Positions 63,518 to 64,000 of a DNA stretch of 64,000 nt are shown here, in pieces. Below the pieces are notes generated by a model. That model ran no database searches, was not told the origin of the DNA, and worked only from the letters and a program-made list of their open reading frames with translations. Each line of letters begins with the position of its first letter. The first letter of the stretch is position 1. The stretch is taken from contig JADJOD010000007.1 of the NCBI GenBank assembly GCA_016713985.1, forward strand, positions 1 to 64,000, in the 5' to 3' direction. This DNA is from Lewinellaceae bacterium (GTDB lineage: Bacteria > Bacteroidota > Bacteroidia > Chitinophagales > Saprospiraceae). The translations under genes were made by a program, and so were the position numbers.

Positions 63518-63910
63518 TTATCCGCCGTGCCCGTGATGACCGCCGCCGCCGCCGTGTCCGCCGCCGTGTCCGCCGCCGCCGCCATGATGACCACCCGTGG
63601 AGTCCGGATGCGGGTGATGCAAACTATCCGGGTGCGGGTGCCCCAAAGAATCCAGGTGATGATGGAAAAGCGAGTCCCAGTGATGATGCCCCAAAGAATC
63701 CAGGTGATGGTGGAAAAGCGAGTCCCAGTGATGATGGCCCAGAGAATCAACATGCAGGGAATCGCCGTGGTGGTGAAAACCGTGATGATCACCGCCGCGA
63801 TCCGAAACGGCTGATTCATAAGCGGTTAAATCGGAAAAAGAGGAAGCATCTTTCTGGCAGGAATACACAACCAGTAACAGTAAGGTGGATAAAAACAAAA
63901 AATTCTTCAT
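63518..63910 (-). CDS. Histidine-rich repeat lipoprotein
   Basis: A 130-residue lipoprotein starting MKNFLFLSTLLLLVVYSCQK, with lipidation at Cys18. About 30 of the last 90 residues are His. Residues 55-102 consist of six octapeptide units alternating DSLGHHHW and DSLFHHHL, the last two changed to DSLGHPHP and DSLHHPHP. They are followed by a Gly/His tail (GGHHGGGGGHGGGHGGGGGH). The composition predicts strong binding of Ni, Zn, Cu or haem at the cell surface. The ATG at 63910 is chosen since the upstream frame has no signal. It is first of three genes in a row encoding surface proteins with metal- or haem-like motifs. Confidence 0.8.
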   Translation of the reverse strand: MKNFLFLSTLLLLVVYSCQKDASSFSDLTAYESAVSDRGGDHHGFHHHGDSLHVDSLGHHHWDSLFHHHLDSLGHHHWDSLFHHHLDSLGHPHPDSLHHPHPDSTGGHHGGGGGHGGGHGGGGGHHGHGG

Positions 63911-64000
63911 TAGAAAACTGTAATTAAAGGTGACATACAAAGCGACATTGCCTTGTTGTTTGACCTCACGAGTTTCCTTCCGAACAGGTTGCGTTGCCAA

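Noticed and set aside
63478..63927. Arg/Pro-rich plus-strand frame
   Set aside because: It is the complement of the His-rich lipoprotein gene, whose lipoprotein signal and regular octads make it clearly the coding strand.
1..64000. rRNA, tRNA, transposase or integrase genes
   Set aside because: None was recognised on either strand. The mobile-looking features are short repeats only.

Overview
The window looks like a chromosomal segment of a Bacteroidota bacterium, most likely of the Saprospiria (Lewinella/Haliscomenobacter-like). The reasons are several secreted proteins ending in type IX secretion (T9SS) sorting domains, M43/M12B-like surface metalloproteases, an AraC regulator with a membrane sensor, the fused ABC permease-M1 peptidase, and Bacteroidota-type -7 boxes (TAnnTTTG). 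No rRNA, tRNA, CRISPR array or intact transposase was seen. GC content is moderate, apart from visibly AT-rich islands near 9.45-10.4 kb and 21.8-22.4 kb.

Layout. 0.1-9.3 kb: small secreted SnoaL-like proteins, a C45 acyltransferase-like hydrolase, a carboxylesterase, TerB-like and DUF3667 proteins and a T9SS repeat protein. 9.39-11.61 kb: an AT-rich two-gene module (an ABC ATPase with an N-terminal effector-associated-like domain, plus a polytopic membrane protein) with the same ~28-bp hairpin repeat on both sides; its ATPase has lost the Walker A segment. 11.6-21.4 kb: VF530, an oxidoreductase, a giant M43 protease, a PDZ protein and an OmpA lipoprotein. 21.4-22.9 kb: decayed fragments resembling conflict-system proteins. 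23-31.6 kb: an ABC exporter pair, a TIM-barrel epimerase, a divergent sulfur locus (SQR against two YeeE/YedE halves, with a perfect CRP/FNR-type palindrome between them), AccC and a Tet-type efflux pump. 31.7-41.4 kb: PabC-like lyase, M12B-like protease, GH43 protein, DUF7009/FdhD, AraC regulator and a CRTAC1-type protein. 41.6-54.2 kb: ABC ATPase, ABC permease-M1 fusion, M1 and M61 peptidases, lamin-tail protein and SH3 lipoprotein. 54.3-64 kb: two unrelated phosphoglucose isomerases, a broken membrane protein, thiolase, rhodanese, HemE and a surface cluster with CX4CH motifs and a His-rich lipoprotein.

Two themes stand out. First, a short palindrome family (GAACTTCAGTTC and variants) forms tandem arrays with periods of 24, 27 and 30 bp. 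Its copies repeatedly supply the stop codons of neighbouring genes, and one array lies in frame inside a coding region. Second, many genes are interrupted by single-base changes, mostly one base missing from a homopolymer. This suggests uncorrected long-read errors, although real decay cannot be excluded, so interrupted genes are given at their full inferred span.
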